DNA of 64,000 nt from Dichetophora obliterata (taxonomy: Eukaryota; Arthropoda; Insecta; Diptera; Sciomyzidae). Position 1 is the first letter of the stretch; every line of letters starts with the position of its first letter. A model generated the notes under the pieces. That model saw nothing but the letters and a program-made list of their open reading frames with translations. It had not been told where the DNA came from and did not search any database. The stretch is from positions 213,046,500-213,110,499 of the forward strand of contig OY986439.1 of NCBI GenBank assembly GCA_963920525.1. The letters are read 5' to 3'. The position numbers and the translations under genes are program-made. This document shows positions 11,530 to 22,261 of the stretch, in pieces.

Positions 11530-11739
11530 CTACTCACACCAGTTCGAGCGCATAATGAATTTAAGGATATGCTTGATTTCCAGGCATGAGACTTTGGCAA
11601 GTCTATTTAAAAAGGAATGGCCCAGAGTTGCCATTCTCTTTTTAGCTAGAGCCGGACATTCGCAGAGGAAGTGCTGAACATTTTCTATCTCCTCCTCACA
11701 TCTGCAGCTTCTGCCGAAATCGTTTGATGCAAGTCCCAA
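11530..11739 (-). pseudogene. LINE C-terminal zinc-knuckle tail
   Basis: The frame contains CRCEEEIENVQHFLCEC, a Cys/His knuckle with the His retained (QHFLCEC), followed by LEIKHILKFI near the C-terminus. It is the counterpart of the degraded tail in the 7.6-kb copy. Confidence 0.75.
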
Positions 11740-11874
11740 CCGAAGAGCATGCGCTCCGATCGGGCAGTGACCCGTTAGGATTCCTACTATATTTCACAGG
11801 TTTACCCTGCTTAACTCAAGCATTGAGTTGGTGCATTTTAAGTCGTAGATAGGCCATGTTAGCTTAGTTATATT

Positions 11875-12285
11875 TCATGTATCAAGGTGTTCCCAGCGTT
11901 CTTGTGCAAGACCTAAGGATCTGTTCTTGTACTGGAGTTTATAGGAGGAAATGAGTATGCCAATAAAGTCCTCATTTAAGAGGGTGTTAGAGGTCGTACC
12001 CTTCCTTGCCAATTTGTCGGCCAAATTGTTGCCCTCGATATCCCTGTGTCCGGGTACCCATATGAGGTGAATCCTGAGTAGCCTTGCCATCTCGTTAAGA
12101 GATCTGCGGCACTCAGTGAGAGTTTTAGAGTTGTCAATATTTGAGTTCAGTGCTTTCAGTGCAGCTTGGCTATCTGAAAAGATGGAAATACTCTTTCCTT
12201 CAAGGTCTTTTTGACCTAGAATCTTAGTGGTTTCGTGAATAGCCATCATTTCCGCTTGGTAGACACTACAACAGTTGGTAGACAA
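11875..12285 (-). pseudogene. LINE RNase H domain
   Basis: The 136-residue frame carries YQAEMMAIHET, SIFSDSQAALKAL and HLIWVPGHRDIEGNNLADK, the E, D and H...D blocks of LINE RNase H. The first Asp block (TDGSK-type) lies upstream in another frame. The domain would remove RNA from RNA:DNA hybrids during retrotransposition. Confidence 0.85.
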
Positions 12286-12366
12286 AGGACGCTTCGATTT
12301 CGAGATCTTGGGAGTAAATACCTTCCCCTACTTGTTCTCGAAGTTTGGATCCATCTGTGAAGATTT

Positions 12367-13287
12367 TTATGCCGGAGATTTTAAGGGGGATTTTTTTTTT
12401 GCCCAGTCTAGCCGTGAAGGGATGAGAACAACGTAGTTCTTTTCAAGATTTAAGTACGCCACACAGTAGTCTGTTTTGTCGGGTGCAGACGAGTTCAGAA
12501 CAATTGTGTGGCCGCAGTTGGCACCTGTACAATTACCAGATTCTCTCAGTCTGAGGGCTGCTGTGTTGGCACATTCCCTGGCAAAGATATCAAGAGGAGG
12601 AAGGTCAAGCATGGCATTAAGGGCTCTGATTGGTGTTGCGGACAGTTTACCAGTAATACATAGACCTGCGCTTCTTTGCACCTTTGAAAACTTCTGAAGT
12701 GCAGTTGTCTTATCAAGGGCCCTCCACTATACCAGTGAGCCATATATAAGTATGGGGCGGACAATTTCTGTATAAATCCACAGTATTTTTTTGGGGGAAA
12801 ACCCCCATTTTACCCAGACCTATAGCTTTTTTACATGCAAATAGTGCTATGCTTGCTTTTTTAACACGTTCCTTAATGTTAACATTCCAGATAAGTTTCT
12901 TATCCAGAATAACTCCTAGATATTTCGTGCTGTCGCTAAAGAGCAATTTCGTGCCATTCAGACGCGGAGGTTCTAATTTGGGGGTTTTACATTTCCTAGT
13001 GAAAAGGATTAAATCTGTTTTCTCGGGGTTTACACTTAAACCACACGAGGATGGCCATCTCGAAAGAATTAAGAGTGCTCTCTCCATGAGTTGACAGAGA
13101 GTCTGGGAAACTTTCTGCTAAAAATAATTGCAATATCGTCTGCATAAGCAACAACCTTGTAGCCTTACCCCTCCCTGATACGCAACAGCTGGTCAACCGT
13201 CACGAACCACAGAAGTTGAGACAAAACTCCTCCTTGCAGAGTACCTCTGCTTACAAACCTGCGAGTGCAGGATCCCCCAGTTCTGAG
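12367..13287 (-). pseudogene. Broken LINE reverse transcriptase
   Basis: The pieces, in order on the - strand, are GTLQGGVLSQLLWFVTVDQL (motif B), a YADDIAI-type motif C near 13140, SCGLSVNPEKTDLILFTRKC and STKYLGVILDKKLIW (12713-13087), then QRSAGLCITGKLSATPIRAL and LDLPPLDIFARECAN (12367-12681). At least three frame changes separate them, so no active product is possible. The RT family reverse-transcribes the element's own RNA at a nicked target. Confidence 0.85.
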
Positions 13288-13295
13288 TTCTTCGG

Positions 13296-14039
13296 GCTTG
13301 GAAACAGAAAATAATTTGGAAATGTGTGAATGCGCGCATTGTCTTGATGAATGAGCACTTTTTTTCGCCAAATGGGGACGTTTCTCTTTCAAAGCGTCGC
13401 TGAAACGGTCTAATTCCACGCTGCATAGTACTCGCCATTGATCTTACTTTTCGGTGGAGGGTAATCGATGTAGATTACACCGCGTTTATCCCAAAATACT
13501 GTCGCCGCAACCTTTCCGGCCGATAACACCGTCTTCGCCTTCTTCGGAGCACGTTCGGTTGGTGAAGTCCACTGTTTCGACTGTTCCTTTGTCTCTGGTG
13601 TGTAATGATGGATCCATGTTTCGTCAACGGTTACTTCACGACAGAAAAATCGTTCTTATCTGTATTCACCATCGCCAAACACGCGTTTATGGTCGAGAGT
13701 GAGCAAACGCGGCACCTATCTTGCGGATAATTTTTTCACATCCAAATGATGTCGCAAACCGTTCCACACCCGTTCTTTTGAGATGCCTACGATCTCAACA
13801 ATCTCGCGCACTTTAACTCTACGATCGGACAACACGATATCGTGAGTTTTAGTGGCTGTTTCTGGTGTGGTGACCTCATTTGGGCGTCCAGAACGTTCGG
13901 CGTCACTTGTGCCTTTACGACAGCATCGGAAGTCAGTAAACCACTTGTAAATCATTCCAATCGATGGTGCAGAGTCCCTATAGTATTTATCAAGCCTTTC
14001 CTTGGTTTTTTTGCGCAAAAAATAATGCTTGAAGAGCAC
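13296..14039 (-). pseudogene. mariner transposase, N-terminal and catalytic part
   Basis: The N-terminal frame (13716-14039) starts MLFKHYFLRKKT and contains the helix-turn-helix region (IGMIYKWFTDFRCC, REIVEIVGISKERVW). Further along in other frames are TVDETWIHHYTPETKEQS, the first catalytic Asp block, then FWDKRGVIYIDY and LNRFSDALKEKRPHLAKK, then the second Asp block near IHQDNA. Frame changes near 13440 and 13715 break it. The LINE insertion cuts it after about 13296. The family catalyses cut-and-paste transposition at TA sites. Confidence 0.85.
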
Positions 14040-14256
14040 ACGAAATTAACTTATTTCCATTTTCGCCAAAAACTCACAAGATCGTCTGCTGTCAATGGCT
14101 ACCAAGCAAAAACTAAGCGTCGCAGCGAGCTGAAATTTGAAAGTAGTCTACTAACAGATGGTAGTTGACAGGTTACATCAGTTACATCAGTTACTGAATT
14201 TAAAGTTACTATGTGGGAAATTAACAAATTCACTAACTTCTCAAATAGCCCTCGTA

Positions 14257-16065
14257 AGGATTCCTGCTATGGAAATTCGTAGGTTATCCCGTGAACAAGC
14301 AAACATTTTAGTGTTTAACTAAAGGTTAAAAATATGTTATATTTTAGTAGTTGGTCTTTACTTTGGAACACAAAACTTCTAATTTTCCTCATGTGTTATT
14401 TTTCTTTATGAATTTATGACTTATTGATTAGAATTTTATTATGTTTTGCCAGCCAAATAGTTTTTCAGTCACTGTTTAGTTGTAAATTAGCAAAAATTTT
14501 TGTGTATTTAAAATTTTATAGCAAAAACAATAATTTTTTACTCTTTTTTATAAACAAAAAAACTTAAATGTTGATATTTTGCTAAAAAACCGTTAATACG
14601 TATCTTTTGAGTCATTTATAAAATTTTCCCAAAAAATTTCCCTCAAGGGAAATTTAGCTTTTTTACAGAATTCGAGATATTACACGTGAATTTTATATTT
14701 TCTTGCAATGAAATTATTTCCTTTGCAATCCTTAAACAATTTCAATGTTACAAAGCTGTCAAACACTTTTGCGTCCTTTTTATAAAAATCTGCAATACAA
14801 AACTATACTTTTAACAGTTGGTCTTTACATTTTGTAAATTGACACATTTAATTTTTAAATAATATAACATTAAAATACATACATATATTTATGTATAATT
14901 CGCGTTAAAATTCTCAATATTCCTTGTAGTTTTAAACTAGAAATCTTTTATTTTATTTTATTTTTATTTTTATTTTTTATTTAGAATTTAAAAAAAAAAC
15001 CTTATTCAACTAAATTTTAATTAAGATGGGATGCAAAATTTTGTCCTTACCAGTTCTATGATTAATTTTCTAAAAAAAAAAAACGTGCAAACAACACTGT
15101 CTCATTAATGTATTCGTTTCTGCTGGATTAAATTTAACTTTCTTTATACTTATGAAGCGCAACAAATGGCGCAAAAAAAGTAAATCCAAAAATCATTTTA
15201 TCAGCACATTTCCAGCAACAGCAACAAGATAGCGAAACTTGTTGTATATGCCAAGAATATAACGTCGAGATTTATTTATCACCAGGGCTTATCCAAAAAA
15301 ACTTTTGAAGTCTAAGTGTAGAGTTCGGGAACATAAAACTAAAAAAATTTAGTTTGCAAAGCAGCAACTAGAAATATACTGCAAACACCTACAGGGTGAT
15401 GATGTGCCAACACACACACACACACACACTTCTTTCAGGCAAAAGAAAAAGACGAGGTACCTAGTTTTAGTAAAATGTTTGCTGTACGCCAAGTCAAACA
15501 AACACCTTCAATCACTGCATACAATCCAGCAGAGTAGCAATCGGTAGCAGTTGCGCCACTTTAACACACAAACCCACACACCCATACCTACTAAAAATTT
15601 GCTTTAAAAGCTATGCACTCGAACCTGTTTGGTTCTAAAGACAGCTGCTTTAACGAAATACATAAAATAAAATAAATGGCCGGAAAGGTTGCTCCTAAAG
15701 GTCATTGTTGCTTACCACAGAAACCAGGACAACAAAGCGAAAGACATAAAAGACAATAGATAAAAATGTATGAGCACAAGCGGCTCACTTTTTAATATAA
15801 TTAGGCTAAATAATAAAGTCATACAAATGCATTGTTGTAACCAAAGCAGCCTGTGATGGATATTTTGATTTTGCAGCAATTTCAAGCTATTTGTTCCATT
15901 GTAGCGAAGCTCCAGAGCAACACTGAACTAAAGAGAATGCTGATAATTATAAAGGTTTCTTCAGAGGTTATTGCTTAACACACAGCAGCGTGTAAATTTA
16001 TAATTGCACAGCGCGTAAGAAGCGCAACACAGCACATGTTTATATGCATAAGAATGTATGTGGTA
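14257..16065. other. AT-rich intergenic DNA with a CA microsatellite
   Basis: No gene is supported. A (CA)n tract lies at 15410-15429. Short A/T-rich homopolymer runs are common. Confidence 0.5.
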
Positions 16066-16070
16066 TCCCT

Positions 16071-16605
16071 TCAGGAAAAATCGGATGGCTTCCATCTAAA
16101 AGTGATAAAGAAACATTCCCCACCGTATCTTTTGGAAGCTTTTGGGTAGTTTTGTATTTATGTTGTTTCTAAACCGCTTCCCTCTTGCAAAAATTGGAAG
16201 ACTTACATATGAAAGTGATGAATAAACATTCCCCATCATATTTTTTGAAATTATATTGGTAGTTTTGTATATATGTTGTTTCCAAACCGCTTCTTTAAGA
16301 ATGCATGTGGAAACTTTTACTAATTGTCAAGCAACCCTTCAGGAAAAATCGGAAGGCTTCCATCTAAAAGTGATAAAGTAACATTCCCCACCGTATCTTG
16401 TGGAAGCTTAAGGGTAGTTTTGTACTTATGTTATTTCCAAACCGCTTCCCTCTTGCAAAAATTGGAAGACTTACATATGGAAGTGATGAATAAACATTCC
16501 CCATCATATTTTTTGAAATTATATTGGTAGTTTTGAATATATGTTGTTTCCAAACCGCTTCTTTAAGAATACATGTGGAAACTTTTACTAATTGTCAAGT
16601 AATGA
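16071..16605. repeat. Two tandem copies of a 268-bp unit
   Basis: TCAGGAAAAATCGG at 16071 recurs at 16339, and the following 260 bases match with few changes, ending in ACTTTTACTAATTGTCAAG in both. Each unit is itself two related halves, sharing CATTCCCCA...GGTAGTTTTGTAT...AAACCGCTTC. Confidence 0.85.
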
Positions 16606-16693
16606 CAACAGAAAATATTAATATCATTGTTTCCTAGCCGCTCTTTATAGAATTCATTTTTACTGTTTAAAAAAAAATATGTTTTATTGGGCG

Positions 16694-16763
16694 GCCTCGA
16701 TAGTCTAGTGGTAGCGCGCTTGACTGTCGCTCAGAGGTCCCAGGTTCGAATCCTGGCCAGGCA
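16694..16763 (+). tRNA. tRNA-Asp(GTC)-like sequence, probably a pseudogene or SINE head
   Basis: The A box TAGTCTAGTGG and B box GGTTCGAATCC are canonical. The T stem CCAGG/CCTGG is perfect, and the anticodon loop CTGTCGC gives GTC. The acceptor stem (GCCTCGA against CCAGGCA) has several mispairs and the anticodon stem is weak, so a functional tRNA is unlikely. No poly-T terminator of four or more lies immediately after the B box beyond the TTTT at about 16764. Confidence 0.5.
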
Positions 16764-16779
16764 TTTTCATAACAAGCGA

Positions 16780-16975
16780 GAGGAATGTTTCCACATTAAT
16801 TTTCAAAACAGGGGAGAGGACAGCTTCCAATTCACTTTTGAACACAGCGGAGAGGAATGCTTCCCTCTAATGACATGCTATGTAAAAAAAGCAATGGAGT
16901 GTGCAACGAAGGGGAATGCTTCCTACATTCCATGGAATGTTTCCTAGTAACATCCGGGAATGCTCACATTTCCAT
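16780..16975. repeat. Short repeats of a GAGGAATGYTTCC motif
   Basis: The motif GAGGAATGTTTCC or a close variant recurs at roughly 16780, 16850, 16910 and 16940, alternating with short unique spacers. It follows the tRNA-like head directly, so it may be the body of a SINE-like repeat. Confidence 0.45.
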
Positions 16976-17749
16976 GAGGGATGGTAAGTGGTGTGCTTGA
17001 GTGTGAGTGTGTATGTGTGTAAAGCTCTTTAACCAACAACCTGTGATATATAGCATGTATCATTTCGCAAACATCGTACATAATTTATTCAAGTACTGCA
17101 CGCATTTAACAAATTAAAATATTAAAATTTTAAAAACAATTCTAGTAGCTTGAAATTTTTTTCACTCATTCATAAGTAAAGTCGTTTATGACGATATGAA
17201 ACAGAGTTTTAAAATGTGTTTTTTTAATTAAACAACCATAGTAGCAAAGCGGAAGTGCTTTTATTATTTTTTTAAGCACACCTAAATTGTTGGCCCCCAC
17301 AACACAGTCTTACAACCAAAAAATTACAGTTTTGGAAAAGAAGAAAAACAAAAATGATTCCAATTATATTCACGTAACACAACGCAAGGTGGCCGTAGAA
17401 AATGGCAGATTGCGCGTATCTAATTTCGTGTTGATTATGCAAACGTACATCTACTTAAAAAACTTCAACTCAGCTGCTTTTGTTTACAAAAGGTAAGATG
17501 TTTTTAATTGGCGGAAAATTATATTTATTAGCAATTTTACCGCACTAAAAACAAAGGACAGAACAAAAAAAAAAGAATTGTGCGTTAAAAGACACAATTT
17601 ATCAGCAAATTTAACGCTCATAAACTGTTGCTATGAAAATGCAGCTATCACCAGTGTTGTCACTTGAAAATTTTAAATAGTGGTAGATTGAGTATAGTGG
17701 TGGAATGATTCAAGAATAGCGATAACTCTCTTTTTCAATATTTTTTTAT

Positions 17750-18165
17750 GGATTATATGGATTTTGGCCTCCTAGATCGAAATCTGAAAAAAATCAGGCC
17801 GCTCGCTTTGGTTTAGAAATTATAGGCCTCCAAATTTAAAAAAATGGCCTAAAAATCTTGCTGTTTTAACAAAACTAAGCTTTATGGATATCAAAACAAA
17901 GATAATGCGAGTATCTTTTTAACGAGGTATCAAACATAAACATCAATGCATAAATTTTTAAGATATAACTATTTTTATACTTAAAATCGCGCGGTTTTGC
18001 GAAAATTCATACCCATAAAGCTTAGTTTTGTTGGAAAACTGAAAAACTAGCTACATGTTTAGGTATTATTTTTTTCCAACTTTGGAGGCCTTTAACTCCT
18101 ACACCAAATGCGAGCGGCCTGAAATTTTGAGATTTGGATTTAGAAGGTCAAAATCCACATAATCC
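17750..18165. mobile_element. Inverted-repeat (foldback) MITE
   Basis: The left arm GGATTATATGGATTTTGGCC pairs with the right arm read on the other strand, GGATTATGTGGATTTTGACC. Pairing continues through CAGGCCGCTCGC to AAAACTAAGCTTTATGG, roughly 145 bases per arm around a loop of about 110 bases. Confidence 0.7.
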
Positions 18166-18324
18166 GCAAAAAAAAATTAAAAAATTAGAGCTGTTGCTAT
18201 ACATGAAATGTTCCAAAAAATTATCAAAGCCAGTATTTTTTGTTCAAAGTTATAAGTTTTATTGAAATAAAAATATGAAGGCATAAGAGAAGTATTGTAT
18301 TTTATAATAAATAGCTTCATTGTA

Positions 18325-19272
18325 AGGGATATTCGAATCTGAAGGTACACTCGAGGTAGCACAGAAATTTTGATTGCTATCTGATTGTCGAAATTTTGGT
18401 GATTTTGATTAAAGTGTTGATGTTTTTCTTAAACTTGGCAAATTTATAATTTGCATATTTTTTGCATATGCATTTTCTTGTTTTTGAGAAATGTATACTT
18501 GAATGCAATTTTTTACATTTTCAAAAAAATTAATATAAGGTTTTATATCTCGGGCACCAGAAGTGGTACCGATGAAAATTTCCTTAATTTAGATTCTTTA
18601 AATACTTGTGAATATTACCCTGTCCAAGATTATTAATTTACAACACCAGCTTAAGACCTCGATTTTTTTCCTATTTCGTTTTTGAAAAAAAAATTTCTTT
18701 CCTTATGAATTTTATTATTTCGTTAAAACACCTCAACTCAGCATTCACAAAAATGTTATGCTAATATTTTGAGTTCCTGAATTTGCCATTCAACGGGTCT
18801 CAAATGACTTAACAATTGCTGTTAAGAAGTGTTTTAATAAAATAATAACCCTCCTTTACGGTTATATGAACAAAATTGTTACATTTCATGCTTGAAGTAC
18901 ATAAATTTATGAAAATATCAAAATAAAAAAAAATCGTGGCCTTTTCCTGCTGTTTTAAAAAGATATTTTTAGACAGGGTTTCATTCAAAACTATTTGCAA
19001 AATCCAAATTGAGAAAATTATCTTCGGTACCACATCTGGTGCCCGAGATATAAAACCTTATGTTCATATTTTTGAAAAAGTTAAAAAATTGCATTCAAGA
19101 ATACATTTCTGAAAAACAAGAAAAGGCATATGCGAAAAATATGCAAATTATTAATTTGCCAAATTTAAGGAAAAAATGAACACTGTAATCAATATCACCA
19201 AAATTTAGACAATCAGAAAACAATTAAAAGTTCTGTGTTATCTCGAGTGTACCTTTAGATTCGAATATCCTT
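18325..19272. mobile_element. Element with TIRs of about 300 bp
   Basis: The arms at 18325-18640 and 18985-19272 are imperfect complements. Shared landmarks in order are GGATATTCGAATCT, AGGTACACTCGAG, TTTTGGTGAT, AATTTGCATATTTTT, TGAATGCAATTTTTTA, TATCTCGGGCACCAGA and TGGTACCGA. The interior of about 340 bp has no recognisable gene. Confidence 0.75.
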
Positions 19273-19531
19273 CACACAGGACACTGTGGATAAAAACCAA
19301 GAATGGCATTGGTTTGCTAAAAATATTGTTAGTTAAAGTCTGTATTTACTTTTGCTTTAAGTCATACGTAGTTTTTCTTACAAAAATTAAAGCATTTTGA
19401 GATCGTGATTTCTTACTGTTTTTCTCAAAAAACAACTTTGTCCTTGAGGGAGAGGAAGAGATACTTATTTTTTCCTAAAATTTTTTTCGGGAGATCTTGA
19501 CCACCCATTGCAACTTTTGAGGCCTCTTTAG

Positions 19532-20168
19532 GGACCGGTTATGATTTTTATCAAAAAAATCAGATGCTAACAGTTATCATTTAACTTTTATTTTTTCCGA
19601 CAAAAATATTAGTTATTTTATGCCTTTTATTTTTTCGGGCAAAAATAACTGTTAGTTTTGACTTTTATTTTTTAGGTCAAAAATAACAGTTATTATGTGC
19701 CTTTTATTTTTTCGGTCAAAAATATCAGCCAATTAGAATTTTTTTAAAGGCCGCTTGAACGACAAAAAAAGTTTAGTGCAATTTTCATTGTCTCAGCAGC
19801 GCGCACATCTTGAGCTATAACACTTTTTTAGTTTTAATAGTATTTTGTATAGTCAAGCGGTCTTTGAAAAAATGCAAATTGCCTGATATTTTTGATCAAA
19901 AAAATAAAAGGCACAAAACAACTGTTATTTTTGACCTAAAAAAATAAAAGTCAAAAGTAACAGTTATTTTTGCCTGAAAAAATAAAAGGCAAAAAATAAC
20001 AGTTAAATTTAACTTTTATAGTAACTGTCGAAAATTTAGAAGGCGTTTAATATTCTCAAAGCTGCTACCATTACGATTATAATGGTTTATTTAAAAAAGT
20101 CCTCCGGCAACTTTTTCGTTGTGCCTTTTTCATCTGAAAATTGTAAAATAACAGTTATTTTCGGTCCC
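19532..20168. mobile_element. Foldback element with repetitive arms
   Basis: The ends GGGACCGG and CGGTCCC bound arms built of a repeated unit, CTTTTATTTTTTCGGTCAAAAATAACAG. The unit occurs about four times on the left and in inverted form on the right. Flanking CCTCTTTAG (19523-19531) and CCTCTTAG (20173-20180) may be a target duplication. Confidence 0.65.
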
Positions 20169-20417
20169 TGGACCTCTTAGAATGTGAAATTCAAAAAAAT
20201 TGTAATTCGATACGCCCTACTGTCTAGTCTGCTGTGTGATTGACTTAATGCAGAGTTGTTGTTTTTGTTGGTGTTGCTTTCTTTCATAAATTACTTGAAC
20301 TAAAGCTCAAAATTATAACCTTAATTTAATTTTTCAGTTAAACGTTGACTTAGTAACAATATAACTACACAAAAGAATGCATTTTACATGCAATTATTTA
20401 TTAATAATTTTATTTTT

Positions 20418-20648
20418 AGCCTTATTCTGGTGATTGAAAGCTGTATAATCATTGTTAAGCTCGTCTTTTACGTTGTATTTTTTTTTTTTTGGTCCATGGA
20501 GTTTTAAACATCCAAAATGTTTTCGCAAAATTAATTTTTGTATATATTTTTCCTGATGACAGTTGACAGTTTTGCCAAACTATGAGCTTTAGTTTACATT
20601 TTAAAATATAAATCTTTTTGTCAATTGTCAATCACCAGAATAAGGCTA
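20418..20648. mobile_element. MITE with TAGCCTTATTCTGGTGATTG ends
   Basis: The terminal repeat at 20418 is matched by its complement ending at 20648. The interior of about 190 bp is noncoding. The target duplication is unclear. Confidence 0.6.
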
Positions 20649-20741
20649 TTTATATCAAAAATAAAAAAACAATCATAACACAGACAATTCCTTTTATTTA
20701 AAACAGCTAGCTTAAAATAATAAACAATAAAGGCTTTATAA

Positions 20742-21020
20742 GGACCAGTTTTTCAGTAAGAGTTTAAAGTCTAGTCAAATAAAATCGAGTTTAGCTCACC
20801 AACATTGGACGTTTAAAATCGGTTTAGGCAAAAAAGAAACACATTATATGATAATTTAAGTCAAATTAACTTAAACGAATGCTACAATTCGTTTAAGTTA
20901 AATTGACTTAAATAGATATTTTAGCATATCTAGTTAAACCGAGTTGAAATGTCCAATTTTGGTGAATTAAGCTAAGTTTAATTTGACTAAAGTTTAAACT
21001 CGTACTGAAAAACTGGCCCC
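20742..21020. mobile_element. Harbinger-like MITE, copy 1
   Basis: The ends GGACCAGTTTTTCAG...CTGAAAAACTGGCCC and the inner GTTTAA- and TTTGACTA-rich arms match the copy at 29216-29443. The flanks differ here, so its target duplication is not clear. Confidence 0.65.
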
Positions 21021-21295
21021 TATATATGTTATAATATTATATTAGATCTTATTTTGGAGTGTAATTCTCTAATTTTCCAATAAATTAAAATTCTTAATTC
21101 AGCAACGATTATTTCCTTTACATAAAGACCTATAAATTGGGAAATTGCAAAAAAGTGTTAAAAGTGGTAGAATCCCAAAAAGTGGTAGATCTACCACAGT
21201 TGTGATAAAGTGGCAACACTGGCTGTCACAAGACCGTAGAGCCGATGTAAGTTCAAAACGAAATTGAATTTTTTATTTGTTATACGTTTATCTTA

Positions 21296-21874
21296 GGGCC
21301 AATTTGTCAGTGCTGGTTTAAGCCCTAGTTAACAAGAGTTTAGATAATCGTAGATTAAAACTAAACTGAGTTTAACCACACAATCCCTTTTTCAGTGCTT
21401 GGCTAAGTAACCAGCACTTTTGTGTTTATTGATATGGCAATACCATTAAACGTCACTTAAGTTTAAATAAATATCTGTAAAATTTTAAGTCTCAATGAAA
21501 AAAAAACAAAATGAGTAAAAGAAGAATGCAATTTTTTCATTAAGGAAATTGCATTTTTGTTAGCAACAATCAACCAATTGTCGCTGCGCCTGAAAAAATG
21601 GTTATGCTTTAGAAAAGCAACAAATTTATAAAACAGGAAGAAGACCGAAATCATCCTCAGCAATTTGCTCAGTATGAATTTATTGCTTTGTATAAATGAA
21701 GTAAGCAAATAATTTGTTAAAATCGAACGGTAAGTTAACAAAAGTTTAACCAATGAATATTGAGCGGTTAACCTTAGTTTAGACTTTGGTTAATATTCAC
21801 TGAAAAACTAATTCCTTGGTTTAAACTTAGTTTAACCGAGAAACAAAGTTAAACTTGCACTGAAAAATTGGCCC
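21296..21874. mobile_element. Harbinger-like MITE, larger member
   Basis: The ends GGGCCAATTTGTCAGTGC and GCACTGAAAAATTGGCCC are flanked by TTA at 21293-21295 and 21875-21877, as in PIF/Harbinger elements. The interior carries further GTTTAAC-type inverted motifs. A 96-residue frame inside is A/T-driven and not convincing. Confidence 0.65.
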
Positions 21875-22261
21875 TTAATGTTGTGAGATAAGATTCTGTT
21901 TTTATCTAAACTGTTCTAAGCTTCGTTACGTGTTGCATAACCAGATACACACAAAGCCCTTACAACAGAAGATCACGTGGCTTTTGCTACGGCCACCTTG
22001 CGTTACGCGAACATAATTGGGCCATTAAAGTTAGTATTTTATGCTTCACAAAAATGTGAACGTAGTGTTTTTTTTTTTGTTTAAATAAATGTAGCCAAAG
22101 CCACTATAATAATTGTTTAATAAAAACTTACCTCTGGAACCTTTACACGACGAACCTGCCCGTGTCATGCTGACTTCATATAGTTTTCCTGCGCCTGTCT
22201 GCTTCGGCGCTTACTCTGTTTGCAACCTAAGCAACGGCCATAACTAAAACACAATGGGCAA

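Larger units (their letters stand above)
11417..13287 (-). mobile_element. Second LOA/I-type LINE, 5'-truncated, inside mariner
   Basis: The insertion is flanked by an imperfect 8-bp repeat, TTTTTCGG (11409-11416) and TTCTTCGG (13288-13295). On the - strand it ends in ACCTAACCTAACCTAA. It starts within RT (RGTLQGGVLSQLLW) and includes YADDIA, the thumb, RNase H and the Cys-rich tail, with several frameshifts. Confidence 0.85.
11185..14254 (-). mobile_element. mariner transposon split by a LINE
   Basis: The left end CGAGGGCCGTTTGATAATTC (11185) and the right end on the other strand CGAGGGCTATTTGAGAAGTT (from 14254) are the TIRs, each preceded by TA (11183-11184, 14255-14256). Without the LINE it is about 1.2 kb, normal for mariner. 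The transposase reads on the - strand and is broken. Confidence 0.88.
17652..21221. mobile_element. hAT-like element enlarged by nested insertions
   Basis: The ends CAGTGTTGTCACTT (17652) and, on the other strand, CAGTGTTGCCACTT (from 21221) match 13 of 14. The 8-bp flanks GCTATCAC (17644-17651) and GCTGTCAC (21222-21229) match 7 of 8, as expected for a hAT target duplication. GTGGTAGAT lies near both ends. No transposase was found. The 3.57-kb interior is mostly other inverted-repeat elements. Confidence 0.75.
17362..22022. repeat. Outer inverted repeat around the hAT stack
   Basis: AACGCAAGGTGGCCGTAG near 17380 is matched by CTACGGCCACCTTGCGTTA near 21990, with further pairing to ATTATATTCACGTAAC versus the complement of GCGAACATAATTGG. 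It could be the remnant of a still older element holding the stack. Confidence 0.45.

Noticed and set aside
16687..16947. 86-residue frame starting MGGLDSLVVARL
   Set aside because: It translates straight through the tRNA-Asp-like sequence and the GAGGAATG repeats.
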